Assembly: GCF_900101765.1 (NCBI RefSeq) | Contig: NZ_LT627735.1 | Span: forward strand, 2,697,501 to 2,761,500 | Direction of reading: 5' to 3' | From: Nonlabens sp. Hel1_33_55 | GTDB lineage: Bacteria; Bacteroidota; Bacteroidia; Flavobacteriales; Flavobacteriaceae | Length of the DNA stretch: 64,000 nt | In this document: in pieces, positions 27,861 through 37,044 of the stretch | Numbering within the stretch: position 1 is the stretch's first letter | Layout: each line of letters begins with the position of its first letter | Translations under genes and position numbers: made by a program | The notes under the pieces: generated by a model | Seen by the model: the letters and a program-made list of their open reading frames with translations, nothing else | Databases searched by the model: none | What the model was told of the DNA's origin: nothing

Positions 27861-28595
27861 ATGGAAGAAATTTTACTTGATCAAACTAAGTTACCCAAGC
27901 ACATTGCTGTCATTATGGACGGTAATGGCCGTTGGGCAAAAAAACAAGGTTTGATGAGAGTTCGTGGCCATGAAAAAGGTACAAAAGCAGTAAGTCAGAC
28001 CGTAAAGACCTGTGCTAAGCTAGGAATCAAATATTTGACACTCTATGCATTTAGTACAGAAAATTGGAAGAGACCAAAACTAGAAGTCGATACTCTAATG
28101 AGGATTTTAGTTTCCAGCCTACGCAAAGAACTTCCAACCCTTAAGGAAAACGGAATTTCCCTTAAAGCCGTAGGATCGCTACACCAGTTACCCGAAAAAG
28201 CTCAAAGAGAATTAGCTGAGGTTGTTGAACTAACAAAAGACAATGACCAGATGAACCTTATCCTGGCTTTGAGCTATGGATCAAGGGAAGAATTAACAAA
28301 TGCTGTTAAACTAATAGCAAAGGATGTCGTCAGAGGTGACCTAGAAGTTGAACAAATAGAAGAGTCTACCATTGACAATTACCTATTTACTAAAGATATG
28401 CCTGACGTGGATTTATTAATACGTACCAGCGGCGAGCATAGAATCAGCAACTTTTTGTTATGGCAAATTGCCTATGCAGAACTTTATTTTACAGACACGC
28501 TGTGGCCGGATTTTCGTAAGAATGACTTAATGATGGCATTAAAAAATTATCAAGATCGCGAAAGGCGATTCGGTAAAACGAGTGAACAATTATAA
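27861..28595 (+). CDS. uppS: Isoprenyl (undecaprenyl diphosphate) synthase
   Basis: 244 aa. AVIMDGNGRWAKKQG (catalytic Asp), LYAFSTENWKRP and RTSGEHRISNFLLWQIAYAELYFTDTLWPDF are the conserved cis-prenyltransferase regions. Makes the C55 lipid carrier for peptidoglycan and O-antigen synthesis. It sits 2 nt after the DUF6089 gene and 4 nt before bamA. Confidence 0.97.
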   Translation: MEEILLDQTKLPKHIAVIMDGNGRWAKKQGLMRVRGHEKGTKAVSQTVKTCAKLGIKYLTLYAFSTENWKRPKLEVDTLMRILVSSLRKELPTLKENGISLKAVGSLHQLPEKAQRELAEVVELTKDNDQMNLILALSYGSREELTNAVKLIAKDVVRGDLEVEQIEESTIDNYLFTKDMPDVDLLIRTSGEHRISNFLLWQIAYAELYFTDTLWPDFRKNDLMMALKNYQDRERRFGKTSEQL

Positions 28596-28599
28596 CAAC

Positions 28600-31176
28600 A
28601 TGACAAAACAGTTAGCACCTAAGCTACTTTTAGTAATATTACTTCTCACCAGTGCCATTTCCTTTGCTCAAAGACCAGGCGACATTCCTATAGGTGATTC
28701 CACAGAATACATTTTGGGAGATATTACTGTTACAGGAACTAAAAGCTATAACGAGAATACCGTTATCGCATTTACCGGGTTACGTAAAGGTGACCAGATA
28801 TATGTTCCCGGCGAGCGGTTGAGTCAAGTGGTCAAAAAGCTTTGGGAGCTTAAGCTGTTTAGCGATATAAGAGTTTACGCCGTAGGTATTAAAGGTGATC
28901 CCAACGATGACCAGATAGATACCATCAATCTAGAATTCAATATCATCGAGGTGCCAACCTTGAATACGATAGAAATCGATGGTTTAAAAAAGGGACAAAC
29001 AAAAGACCTTTTGAAAGAGCTAAATCTATCCAAAGGAGCTAAGGCCAACGAAAATCTAGTAACAACAACACGTAACTTTATTGAGAAGAAGTATCAGGAT
29101 AAAGGATTTCTTTATGCAGATGCACTTGTACGCATTAGAGAAGTAGAAGATACGTTAGGTAACAATCTCGTTGATATGAAAATCGAGATTGATAAAAACG
29201 AAAAGGTCAAGATCGCAAGCATCGACTTTGAAGGCAATACGCAACTATCTGATAAGAAGTTGAGAAAAGCTATGAAAAACACGAAGCAGAAAAACTTCTT
29301 CCGTGTTTTGAAGAGATCTAAGTACGTTGATGATGAATATCAAGAAGACCTGAAAAATATCGTTGATACCTACAAAGAGAATGGATTTAGAGATGCACGA
29401 GTTGTCAGTGATACGTTGTCTAAAATCAACGACAAAAACATCGCTTTAGACATCAAAGTAGAAGAAGGTAATAGATATTACTTTGGAGACATCAAGTTTA
29501 TCGGTAACACGGTATATTCTGATGCCTACTTGCAGCGCATCCTTAGAGTCGAAAAAGGCGATGTTTACAATGGTATCGCATTTGACAATCAAATTTCTGA
29601 CCCAACAGATCCAGATGCAAATACGTTAGAAAATGAATACCAAAATAATGGTTACTTATTCTCTCGTATCAATGCTGTAGAAACTAAGGTTGAGAACGAC
29701 ACGATCGATTTTGAAATTCGTATTATCGAGGACAACGTCGCTTATTTCAATAATATTAGTGTCAAAGGAAACACACGCACAAATGATCATGTAATCTACC
29801 GTAGTATACAATCTAATCCTGGCGATAAGTATTCAAAAGCAGCGATTATCAACTCCATTCGTGAATTGGGTCAATTAGGTTTTTTCAATGCAGAAACTAT
29901 CAATCCACGTATTCTAAATCCGTCCCAGCAAGATGGAACGGTAGATGTTCAATACGAACTTGAAGAAGCTGGAGCCAGCCAGATAGAACTACAAGGTGGT
30001 TATGGTGGTGGTGGATTTGTGGGAACCCTAGGTTTAAGGTTCAACAACTTCTCATTGCGTAATATTTTCAATAAAGATGCCTACCAACCGGTACCTCAAG
30101 GTGATGGTCAGACATTAGCTTTAAGAGCTCAAGCAAGTACTATTTTCAGAACGTATTCATTGAACTTTACAGAGCCTTGGTTGGGTGGTAGAAAACCAGT
30201 TTCCTTCAATGTGTCCTTTTCTCACAGTGAACAGTTTAGGGTAAACGCTCAGAACTTTAGAGAAGTTGATAGAGATCAGCGATTTTTGATTACAGGAGCT
30301 ACGGTAGGTCTTGCCAAACGATTGGAATGGCCAGATCCTTACTTCCAGTTTTCACAGGCGATTTCCTTCCAGCATTATAACCTGAAGAATTACCAGACAA
30401 ATCTGTTTAACTTCCCTAATGGATTCTCTAACAACCTAGCCTATACTTTAGGTGTAACAAGAGATAATGTAGGTGTCAACCCAATATTCCCTACGTACGG
30501 TTCTCGTTTTGCACTGACTGCAAAAATGACACTACCGTATTCTTTATGGAATGGTACGGATTATGACAATCTAGAAAACGATCCTAACTTTCAGACGAAC
30601 GGTGCTCCAGATCTTGCTAAAATTGACCAAGAGCGTTTCCGCTTCCTGGAATATTATAAGATCAAATTTGAGGGAACATGGTACACGCAAATCTATGATA
30701 AGTTGATCATGCAGACTAAGTCAGAATTTGGATATCTAGGTGCGTACGATAACAGCCGTGGACTTGTACCATTTGAGCGTTTCTTTGTAGGTGGTGATGG
30801 ATTAGGTGCTTTCTCACTGGATGGACGTGACATCATCAGGATGCGTGGTTACGACAATAGTGCCTTGACAACTAGTGCAGATGGTGATACGGTTTACAAC
30901 AAATTCTCGTTAGAGATGCGCTATCCTATAACGCTAGAGCAGGCTGCATCCATTTATGTTCTTACTTTTGCAGAGGCTGCTGGTTCCTACGATACTTTTA
31001 GGAGTTATAATCCGTTTGATGTAGAGCGATCTGCAGGTGCAGGTCTTAGGGTATTTATGCCAGCCTTTGGATTGCTGGGTATTGACTTCGGTTATGGATT
31101 TGATCCAGCACCTATTTCAAACAGCACAGAGCCTAGTGGTTGGAACGTTCACTTTATAATCGGGCAACAATTTTAA
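28600..31176 (+). CDS. bamA: Outer-membrane protein assembly factor BamA
   Basis: 858 aa from ATG 28600 (a GTG at 28582 lies upstream inside uppS). Signal peptide (LLLVILLLTSAISFAQ). Successive POTRA domains (EYILGDITVTGTKSYNENTV, NEKVKIASIDFEGNTQLSDKKLRKAM, RYYFGDIKFIGNTVYSDAYLQRIL, VAYFNNISVKGNTRTNDHVIYRSI) are followed by the Omp85 barrel with the conserved FFVGGDGL and RGYDNS segment (VRGF/Y lid region). Inserts beta-barrel proteins into the outer membrane. Followed by two Skp-like chaperone genes. Confidence 0.97.
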   Translation: MTKQLAPKLLLVILLLTSAISFAQRPGDIPIGDSTEYILGDITVTGTKSYNENTVIAFTGLRKGDQIYVPGERLSQVVKKLWELKLFSDIRVYAVGIKGDPNDDQIDTINLEFNIIEVPTLNTIEIDGLKKGQTKDLLKELNLSKGAKANENLVTTTRNFIEKKYQDKGFLYADALVRIREVEDTLGNNLVDMKIEIDKNEKVKIASIDFEGNTQLSDKKLRKAMKNTKQKNFFRVLKRSKYVDDEYQEDLKNIVDTYKENGFRDARVVSDTLSKINDKNIALDIKVEEGNRYYFGDIKFIGNTVYSDAYLQRILRVEKGDVYNGIAFDNQISDPTDPDANTLENEYQNNGYLFSRINAVETKVENDTIDFEIRIIEDNVAYFNNISVKGNTRTNDHVIYRSIQSNPGDKYSKAAIINSIRELGQLGFFNAETINPRILNPSQQDGTVDVQYELEEAGASQIELQGGYGGGGFVGTLGLRFNNFSLRNIFNKDAYQPVPQGDGQTLALRAQASTIFRTYSLNFTEPWLGGRKPVSFNVSFSHSEQFRVNAQNFREVDRDQRFLITGATVGLAKRLEWPDPYFQFSQAISFQHYNLKNYQTNLFNFPNGFSNNLAYTLGVTRDNVGVNPIFPTYGSRFALTAKMTLPYSLWNGTDYDNLENDPNFQTNGAPDLAKIDQERFRFLEYYKIKFEGTWYTQIYDKLIMQTKSEFGYLGAYDNSRGLVPFERFFVGGDGLGAFSLDGRDIIRMRGYDNSALTTSADGDTVYNKFSLEMRYPITLEQAASIYVLTFAEAAGSYDTFRSYNPFDVERSAGAGLRVFMPAFGLLGIDFGYGFDPAPISNSTEPSGWNVHFIIGQQF

Positions 31177-31209
31177 AATGGCACGGTTATTTCTTTAAAT
31201 AATAAAGTC

Positions 31210-32055
31210 ATGAGAATCAAGATTTATCTTTTAGTGTCAATGATGGTGATGTGTTTCGCTTTCGCGAAAGCGCAACGAGGCATCAGAGTTGGTTACGTCG
31301 ATATGGAGTACATTCTAGAAAGTGTTCCTGAGTATCAAAAAGCCTCAGAGCAACTAGAGCAACGCATGCAAGGATGGAAGACTGAGATTGAAAAGATGGA
31401 GTCTGAAATAGGGCAGATGGAAACATCCTTGAAAAACGAACGAGTACTACTTACAAAAGAACTAATTGAAGAGCGTGAAGAAGAGATCACGATTAAACGC
31501 GACGCTCTTAACGAGTACCAACAAAAGAGATTTGGTGCCAAAGGTGATTTCATCATTCAAAAGCAACAGTTGATTCAACCAGTACAGGATCAGGTTTTCA
31601 ATGAGATGCAAAAGATTGGAGAGCAAAAAAAGTATGATATGATCCTAGAGCGATCAGAAACTACAATGCTCTACAGTGATGACCGTCATGACTTAAGCGA
31701 CGATGTTCTCAAGGCTATAGGCCGTACGGGCAAAAGAGAGGATCGTGAAGAGAGAAATCAGGCCAGAAACGCTCCAGCAGAAGCTGCAGCAGATGAGCCT
31801 TATATGTCAGTACAAGAAGCAGATGATAGACAGGAAAAAGTTGCAGCAAAAGAAGCTATAGTAGATGAAAGAGAAGCTGCCAGAGCAGAAAAGTACAGAC
31901 TTAGAGACAGTATAAAAGAAGCTAAAGCTAGAGAATACAAAGAACGCAGGGACGCCATCATTAAAGAGCGTCAACGTAGAAAAGATAGTGTATTAGCAGC
32001 GCGCAAAGCAGCTAGAGAAAACAAGGGAAATAACAACCCACCAGGCGGCGAATAA
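31210..32055 (+). CDS. OmpH/Skp-like periplasmic chaperone with charged C-terminal extension
   Basis: 281 aa. Signal peptide ends MCFAFAKA (palindrome copy 9) before QRGIRVGYVDMEYIL, the typical OmpH start. The coiled-coil core (about residues 50-170) matches Skp. The last ~110 residues are an unusual Arg/Lys/Glu/Ala-rich extension (KEAKAREYKERRDAIIKERQ). Skp carries unfolded outer-membrane proteins to BamA, which is encoded just upstream. Confidence 0.92.
   Translation: MRIKIYLLVSMMVMCFAFAKAQRGIRVGYVDMEYILESVPEYQKASEQLEQRMQGWKTEIEKMESEIGQMETSLKNERVLLTKELIEEREEEITIKRDALNEYQQKRFGAKGDFIIQKQQLIQPVQDQVFNEMQKIGEQKKYDMILERSETTMLYSDDRHDLSDDVLKAIGRTGKREDREERNQARNAPAEAAADEPYMSVQEADDRQEKVAAKEAIVDEREAARAEKYRLRDSIKEAKAREYKERRDAIIKERQRRKDSVLAARKAARENKGNNNPPGGE
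31257..31272. repeat. 16-bp palindrome, copy 9 (AFAKA frame)
   Basis: Perfect copy at the signal-peptide end of the first OmpH-like chaperone. Confidence 0.97.
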
Positions 32056-32114
32056 AGTGCTGAAACACATTATATTTGCAGCCCTTTACAATTAATAAAA
32101 TAACAAAGTTGATA

Positions 32115-32636
32115 ATGAAACAAGTAAGAAATTTAATAGCTATTGCCGCATTTGTAGTAGCAGGTACATTTACCGCCACTGCACAGACATCTGCATCAAA
32201 AGTATGTCACATCGCGTCACAGGAATTGGTTGAGATCATGCCTAAGGCAAAAGCTGCAGAAAAGCAATTGAGAAACCTAGCCAAAACTTATGAGGCAGAG
32301 TTGGTAAATATGGATAAAAACTTGCAAACCAAATCTCAAGAAGCTCAAGCTAAAGCAAAGTCTCGTTCTGATGAAGAGAATCAACGCATCCTTGAGCAAA
32401 TTCAAGCAGATCGTAAGACGATAGAAGAATTTTATACAAATTCTCAAAAGTCTCTTTCTCAAAAAAGAACTGACCTTTTAAAGCCAGTTTATGAAGAGGC
32501 AAGACAGGCAATCTTTAAAGTAGCTAGAGCAAAAGGATTTGATTATGTTCTTGATTCTACTACAGGAACTGGAGTAATCATGGCAGATGGTTATGATTTG
32601 ATGCCAGATGTAAAATCTGCATTGGGAATCCAATAA
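32115..32636 (+). CDS. OmpH/Skp-like periplasmic chaperone
   Basis: 173 aa from ATG 32115. Signal peptide (LIAIAAFVVAGTFTATAQ), coiled coil (KAKAAEKQLRNLAKTYEAELVNMDKNLQTK) and C-terminal VARAKGFDYVLDSTTG match the OmpH/Skp family at normal length. A TATATTTG box at 32071-32078 suggests its own promoter in addition to read-through from bamA. A second, standard-length partner to the extended paralogue just upstream. Confidence 0.93.
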   Translation: MKQVRNLIAIAAFVVAGTFTATAQTSASKVCHIASQELVEIMPKAKAAEKQLRNLAKTYEAELVNMDKNLQTKSQEAQAKAKSRSDEENQRILEQIQADRKTIEEFYTNSQKSLSQKRTDLLKPVYEEARQAIFKVARAKGFDYVLDSTTGTGVIMADGYDLMPDVKSALGIQ

Positions 32637-32656
32637 GAATAAGAAATTTAGTAAAG

Positions 32657-32690
32657 AACCGTCTCTACCTTGTAGAGGCGGTTTTATTTT
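32657..32690 (+). terminator. Terminator after the bamA-ompH-ompH cluster
   Basis: AACCGTCTCTAC (32657-32668) pairs with GTAGAGGCGGTT (32672-32683, one G-T) and is followed by a T-rich run. Confidence 0.88.
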
Positions 32691-32725
32691 TGGTGTAAAT
32701 TGAGGTTTTAAACACGTTTCTTATT

Positions 32726-33511
32726 TTGAGTAAGGCACCCATAGGTTTTTTTGATAGTGGCGTTGGCGGGACTTCCGTTTGGAAAGAGGTGGTTCAACTG
32801 TTGCCTCATGAAAATACCATTTACCTAGCGGACTCTAGAAATGCACCCTACGGGATCAAGTCAACACAAGAAATCATCGAATTAAGCATCAAGAATACAG
32901 AGTACTTACTTCAACAAGGCTGTAAGTTGATTGCGGTTCCCTGCAATACAGCCACTACAAATGCCATTGATTACTTACGAGCAAATTATAAGGTTCCATT
33001 TATAGGAATCGAACCGGCTATAAAACCAGCGGCTTTAAATTCTGACACTAAGAAAATCGGTATTCTCGCTACGAAAGGAACCTTGTCCAGTCAGTTATTT
33101 AAAACTACTCAAGAGAAATTCACTCGGGACATTGATACCGTTGAGGTTACTGGAACTGGCATCGTTGAACTGATAGAATCTGGCAAAAAGGACAGCGATG
33201 AAATGACCCAATTGCTGGTTGAGATAATCAATCCATTATTATCATCTGGTATTGATTATCTCGTGCTAGGTTGTAGCCACTATCCATATATCAAGGAAAA
33301 TTTGCAAGAGTTGCTACCTAACAATGTCAAGATCATAGATTCTGGAGTAGCCGTGGCACGTCAGACATTAGCTATTTTGCAGGACAGCAAACTTCTCAAT
33401 ACTAGTAAGGAAATAGGTCAACACCAACTATATTCAAACGCAAATCCTACTGTTCTACAGGAACTCATCGGCAATATGAAAAATGCAACGGTTGAGTCAC
33501 TGAACTTTTAA
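32726..33511 (+). CDS. murI: Glutamate racemase
   Basis: 261 aa. GFFDSGVGGTSV (first catalytic region), AVPCNTATTNAI (Cys 1) and LVLGCSHYPYI (Cys 2) are intact. Makes D-glutamate for peptidoglycan. The only sensible start is TTG at 32726, since the conserved PIGFFDSGVGG begins five codons later and there is no in-frame ATG before it. Confidence 0.95.
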   Translation: MSKAPIGFFDSGVGGTSVWKEVVQLLPHENTIYLADSRNAPYGIKSTQEIIELSIKNTEYLLQQGCKLIAVPCNTATTNAIDYLRANYKVPFIGIEPAIKPAALNSDTKKIGILATKGTLSSQLFKTTQEKFTRDIDTVEVTGTGIVELIESGKKDSDEMTQLLVEIINPLLSSGIDYLVLGCSHYPYIKENLQELLPNNVKIIDSGVAVARQTLAILQDSKLLNTSKEIGQHQLYSNANPTVLQELIGNMKNATVESLNF

Positions 33512-33604
33512 TGAATAGGGTCAAAGTGTTGAAAAGTCAGCCCTTTCTATTTAGTGCTTCGCGTCCCTAAATTGTATTTTTAAAGCCCATTAAATCAGAC
33601 TCCA

Positions 33605-36223
33605 TTGGCAGCCAAAAGTAAGAAGGTGACACCTCTCATGCAGCAATACAACAAGATCAAGGTGAAATATCCTGACGCTTTGTTGCTCTTCCGTGTGGGT
33701 GATTTTTATGAGACCTTCGGCGAGGATGCTGTGAAGACGGCACGCATTCTCAACATCGTTCTGACTAATAGAAATAACGGTGGCGAGCGCACAGAGCTGG
33801 CGGGTTTCCCGCATCATTCGCTCAATACGTATTTGCCTAAATTGGTTCGTGCCGGCGAGCGTGTTGCCATTTGCGACCAGTTGGAAGATCCCAAGGCCAC
33901 TAAATCCATCGTCAAGCGTGGCGTTACCGAATTGATCACACCAGGTGTGTCGCTCAATGATGAAGTGCTACAGGCAGGAAGCAACAATTTTCTTGCCTCT
34001 ATATCGCTTTCGCGAAATGTCTATGCCGTAGCATTTCTGGACATATCAACTGGTGAGTTTTTGATAAGCCAGGGAACAAGAGAAGAAGCAGACAAACTCT
34101 TGCAGAATTTCAACCCTAGCGAAGTCTTGGTTTCACGTAGTGATAAGAAACAATTGGCTCAAGACTTTCCATATGATTTACCATTTTTCTTTTTAGAGGA
34201 TTGGGTGTTTCAAATAGACTATGCGAGAGAAAGTTTATTGAAGCATTTCAAGGTAAATTCTTTAAAAGGATATGGAGTTGAAAAGCTGGATCAGGCTTTA
34301 ATATCGGCTGGAGCGATTTTACACTACCTCGCAGAAACTCAGCACAACCAGATTGACCACATCGCTACCATTTCCAGAATTGAGGACGATAGTTTTGTCT
34401 GGATGGACCGCTTCACGGTACGCAATTTAGAGCTGTATCAGGCGCTTAGCACTGGTGCGGTAACCTTGATTGATGTTATTGATCAAACAACCACATCAAT
34501 GGGCGCTAGACTGCTCAAAAGGTGGATGGCTTTCCCACTTAAAAATGCAGATCAAATCAAAAAGCGCCATGATGTGGTGGCATACTTCAAAGAAAACCTT
34601 CAAGTTCGAGAGGCAATTAAGTTGGAGCTTAAAAGCATGAATGATTTGGAACGCTTAGTTTCCAAAGTGGCTGTCGGTAAAATATGTCCACGAGAGGTAA
34701 TTCAGTTGAAGAACAGTCTACAGGCCATTGCACCCATCAAGAATCTAGCGATGGAAGCACCAGACAGTTCCCTACAGACTTTAGGCGAAAGCCTCAATAA
34801 CTGTACGCATCTCATTGAGATGATCCAGGAAAGGCTGGACGAAGATGCTCCGGTAAATATCTTAAAGGGTAAAACCATCGCCTTTGGTTACAATGAAGAA
34901 CTGGACGATTTGCGTGGTCTGGCGACTTCAGGGAAAGATTATCTGGATAAGATGTTAGATAGACATTCTAAGGAAACTGGCATTTCCAGTTTAAAGATCT
35001 CCAGCAACAATGTGTTTGGTTATTACATTGAGGTACGTAATTCCCATAAGGATAAAGTTCCGGAAACCTGGACTCGTAAACAAACCTTAGTAAATGCAGA
35101 ACGCTACATAACAGAAGAACTTAAGGAATACGAAGGGAAAATTTTAGGTGCAGAAGAGCGTATTAATGCGTTGCAACAAGAGCTATATGAAAAGGTGGTT
35201 CAAGAAATCATTCCGTTTATAAAAGCGATTCAAAATAACGCTCATCTCATTGGGCAATTAGATTGCCTGTTATCATTTGCTGATCATGCAGTTACTTCTA
35301 ATTACACACGGCCAGAACTCCTAGAGACCGATGAACTTATTATTAAGGGTGGCCGCCATCCTGTAATTGAAAAAATGTTGCCTGTAGACCAACCATACAT
35401 TCCTAATGATGTTCAATTGGATCGTGAAGAGCAACAAATCATCATGATAACAGGTCCTAATATGAGTGGTAAAAGTGCAATCTTGAGACAGACTGCATTG
35501 ATAGTCCTACTAGCTCAAATAGGAAGTTTTGTACCTGCGGATGAGGTAAAAATGGGAATTGTAGATAAGATCTTTACAAGAGTTGGTGCTAGCGATAATA
35601 TTTCCCAAGGTGAGTCCACTTTTATGACAGAGATGAATGAAAGTGCCAGCATTTTGAATAATGTTAGTGACCGTAGTTTAATCCTTCTCGATGAAATAGG
35701 TCGTGGTACGAGCACCTACGATGGAATATCCATTGCATGGGCAATTACAGAGTATTTGCATGAGCATCCTTTCAAGGCCAAAACTCTTTTTGCTACACAC
35801 TATCATGAACTCAATGAAATGACAGAGCAATTCCTTCGAATTAAAAACTTCAATGTAGAGGTAAAGGAGCTTAAGGACAAGGTTCTATTCATGAGAAAGC
35901 TTATACCAGGAGGAAGTCATCATAGTTTTGGGATACACGTGGCAAAAATGGCAGGAATGCCACAGCAGGTAATTCATAAAGCAAAGAAGATGTTGAAAAC
36001 ACTGGAAAAGTCTCACCAGCGTGAAGATTCCAAAGCTGCCATGAAGGCCGTTCAAGATGAGGAAATGCAATTAAGCTTTTTCAATCTGGACGATCCATTA
36101 CTGGAAGAAGTACGCAACGAGATTATACAAGTCGACATCAACACATTAACTCCAGTAGAAGCTCTGATGAAATTAAACGAGATAAAACGTATGCTTATAG
36201 GTAAGGATAAAGCTACTGGATAA
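33605..36223 (+). CDS. mutS: DNA mismatch repair protein MutS
   Basis: 872 aa. The N-terminal mismatch-recognition motif is FRVGDFYETFGEDA (Phe-x-Glu). The ATPase has GPNMSGKS near residue 617, STFMTEMNE and LLDEIGRGTSTYDG (Walker B) and ATHYHEL, with a C-terminal helical dimer region. Recognises mismatches and recruits MutL. It starts at TTG 33605; the first ATG would remove conserved KVTPL. A partial copy of the palindrome at 34005 is read as SLSRN in a third frame. Confidence 0.97.
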   Translation: MAAKSKKVTPLMQQYNKIKVKYPDALLLFRVGDFYETFGEDAVKTARILNIVLTNRNNGGERTELAGFPHHSLNTYLPKLVRAGERVAICDQLEDPKATKSIVKRGVTELITPGVSLNDEVLQAGSNNFLASISLSRNVYAVAFLDISTGEFLISQGTREEADKLLQNFNPSEVLVSRSDKKQLAQDFPYDLPFFFLEDWVFQIDYARESLLKHFKVNSLKGYGVEKLDQALISAGAILHYLAETQHNQIDHIATISRIEDDSFVWMDRFTVRNLELYQALSTGAVTLIDVIDQTTTSMGARLLKRWMAFPLKNADQIKKRHDVVAYFKENLQVREAIKLELKSMNDLERLVSKVAVGKICPREVIQLKNSLQAIAPIKNLAMEAPDSSLQTLGESLNNCTHLIEMIQERLDEDAPVNILKGKTIAFGYNEELDDLRGLATSGKDYLDKMLDRHSKETGISSLKISSNNVFGYYIEVRNSHKDKVPETWTRKQTLVNAERYITEELKEYEGKILGAEERINALQQELYEKVVQEIIPFIKAIQNNAHLIGQLDCLLSFADHAVTSNYTRPELLETDELIIKGGRHPVIEKMLPVDQPYIPNDVQLDREEQQIIMITGPNMSGKSAILRQTALIVLLAQIGSFVPADEVKMGIVDKIFTRVGASDNISQGESTFMTEMNESASILNNVSDRSLILLDEIGRGTSTYDGISIAWAITEYLHEHPFKAKTLFATHYHELNEMTEQFLRIKNFNVEVKELKDKVLFMRKLIPGGSHHSFGIHVAKMAGMPQQVIHKAKKMLKTLEKSHQREDSKAAMKAVQDEEMQLSFFNLDDPLLEEVRNEIIQVDINTLTPVEALMKLNEIKRMLIGKDKATG

Positions 36224-36238
36224 TTTTCCATGAAATCC

Positions 36239-36268
36239 TTTGCAGAATACGGAAAGTTATTAAATTTG
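36239..36268 (+). promoter_or_regulatory. Promoter of the tRNA-Gly/tRNA-Leu unit
   Basis: TTG at 36239-36241 and TAAATTTG at 36261-36268, spaced 19 nt, fit the Bacteroidota -33 (TTTG) and -7 (TANNTTTG) consensus. The tRNA starts 57 nt further on. Confidence 0.65.
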
Positions 36269-36325
36269 CATCCGCTTTGAAACTTAGTTTTGGGCGTTTG
36301 TTCTTCAATATCAGAAACAAAAAAT

Positions 36326-36397
36326 GCGAAAGTAGCTCAGCGGTAGAGCATCACCTTGCCAAGGTGGAGGTCGCGGGTTCAATCCCCGTCTTTCGCT
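36326..36397 (+). tRNA. tRNA-Gly (anticodon GCC)
   Basis: 72 nt. The acceptor stem GCGAAAG pairs with CTTTCGC (36390-36396), the discriminator is T, and the D-arm is AGCTCAGCGGTAGAGC. The anticodon stem-loop CACCTTGCCAAGGTG has GCC at 36358-36360, and the T-arm is GCGGGTTCAATCCCCGT-type. No CCA is encoded. Confidence 0.96.
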
Positions 36398-36403
36398 CTA
36401 GAA

Positions 36404-36429
36404 AAAGCCGATTATTAGTCGGCTTTTTT
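36404..36429 (+). terminator. Terminator-like hairpin between the two tRNAs
   Basis: AAAAGCCGA and TCGGCTTTTTT form a stem around TTATTAG with a terminal T run. Confidence 0.75.
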
Positions 36430-36461
36430 GATCATACCAATGATGTGTCGCTGACACAATC

Positions 36462-36547
36462 GCTCGAGTGGTGGAATTGGTAGACACGTTGGACTTAAAA
36501 TCCAATGAGCAGTAATGTTCGTACGGGTTCAAGTCCCGTCTCGAGTA
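36462..36547 (+). tRNA. tRNA-Leu (anticodon TAA)
   Basis: 86 nt with the long variable arm of class II tRNAs. GCTCGAG pairs with CTCGAGT (36540-36546, one G-T), the D-arm has GTGGAATTGGTAGACAC, and the anticodon loop CTTAAAA gives TAA at 36496-36498. The T-arm is ACGGGTTCAAGTCCCGT. Discriminator A. Confidence 0.96.
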
Positions 36548-36551
36548 CTTT

Positions 36552-36592
36552 AAAACCTCATAATCATTTGATTATGAGGTTTTTTTATTTTT
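36552..36592 (+). terminator. Terminator after tRNA-Leu
   Basis: AAAACCTCATAATC pairs with GATTATGAGGTTTT, followed by TTTATTTTTATT. Confidence 0.9.
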
Positions 36593-37044
36593 ATTACTGA
36601 CAGATTTACTGACTTAAACTTATTTACAGTGAATCGAAACGAGCACATTCTTTTATCGGTTTAAGAGCAGATTATATTTTAAAGCGCAAAAACCTTGATT
36701 GCCTCGAAACCATACTTTTTTCTCATTTATTTACTCAAAAAAGCTAGATCCATACAGTGTCATGTCGAAACATCTTATTGTTATGTAGATGATAGACAGA
36801 AAGGTTTAGGGTTAGATGAACCAAAACCTTAAAGGAAAAGAGGGTCGTGAATGACTGCCAAAATTTTACATTTTCTGCAGCTAAAGGTTAAAATATTAGA
36901 GAGTTTCATTTATTTACACCTATCTGGGACCATGCTAAAAACACAATCAACTGTAGTACAACATTTTAAAAAGAGTGATAAGTGGTTTTATGTCAAGCAG
37001 AAGTGGTCTGGCGCTCTTTAAGATAGTCAAAATATCAGGAATAT
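36593..37044. other. 450-nt stretch with at most one tiny ORF
   Basis: No recognised gene. On the plus strand an ATG at 36851 opens a 56-codon frame to TAA at 37019-37021, ending in an aromatic, basic stretch (SDKWFYVKQKWSGAL) that looks protein-like. It may be the end of a degraded gene. Repeat copy A (36988-36997 core) falls inside it. The rest is AT-rich with no promoter or hairpin I can support. Confidence 0.4.
36984..37021. repeat. Dispersed repeat, copy A (most diverged)
   Basis: Shares the core TTATGTCAAG, and then AGAAGT followed by a short drifted tail, with copies at 37726 and 39000. Confidence 0.45.

Noticed and set aside
34005..34017. Partial palindrome in mutS (SLSRN frame)
   Set aside because: Only 13 of 16 bases match; could be a decayed copy but not counted.
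36462..37044. Integrated element using tRNA-Leu as attachment site
   Set aside because: No integrase gene and no second copy of the tRNA 3' end downstream.
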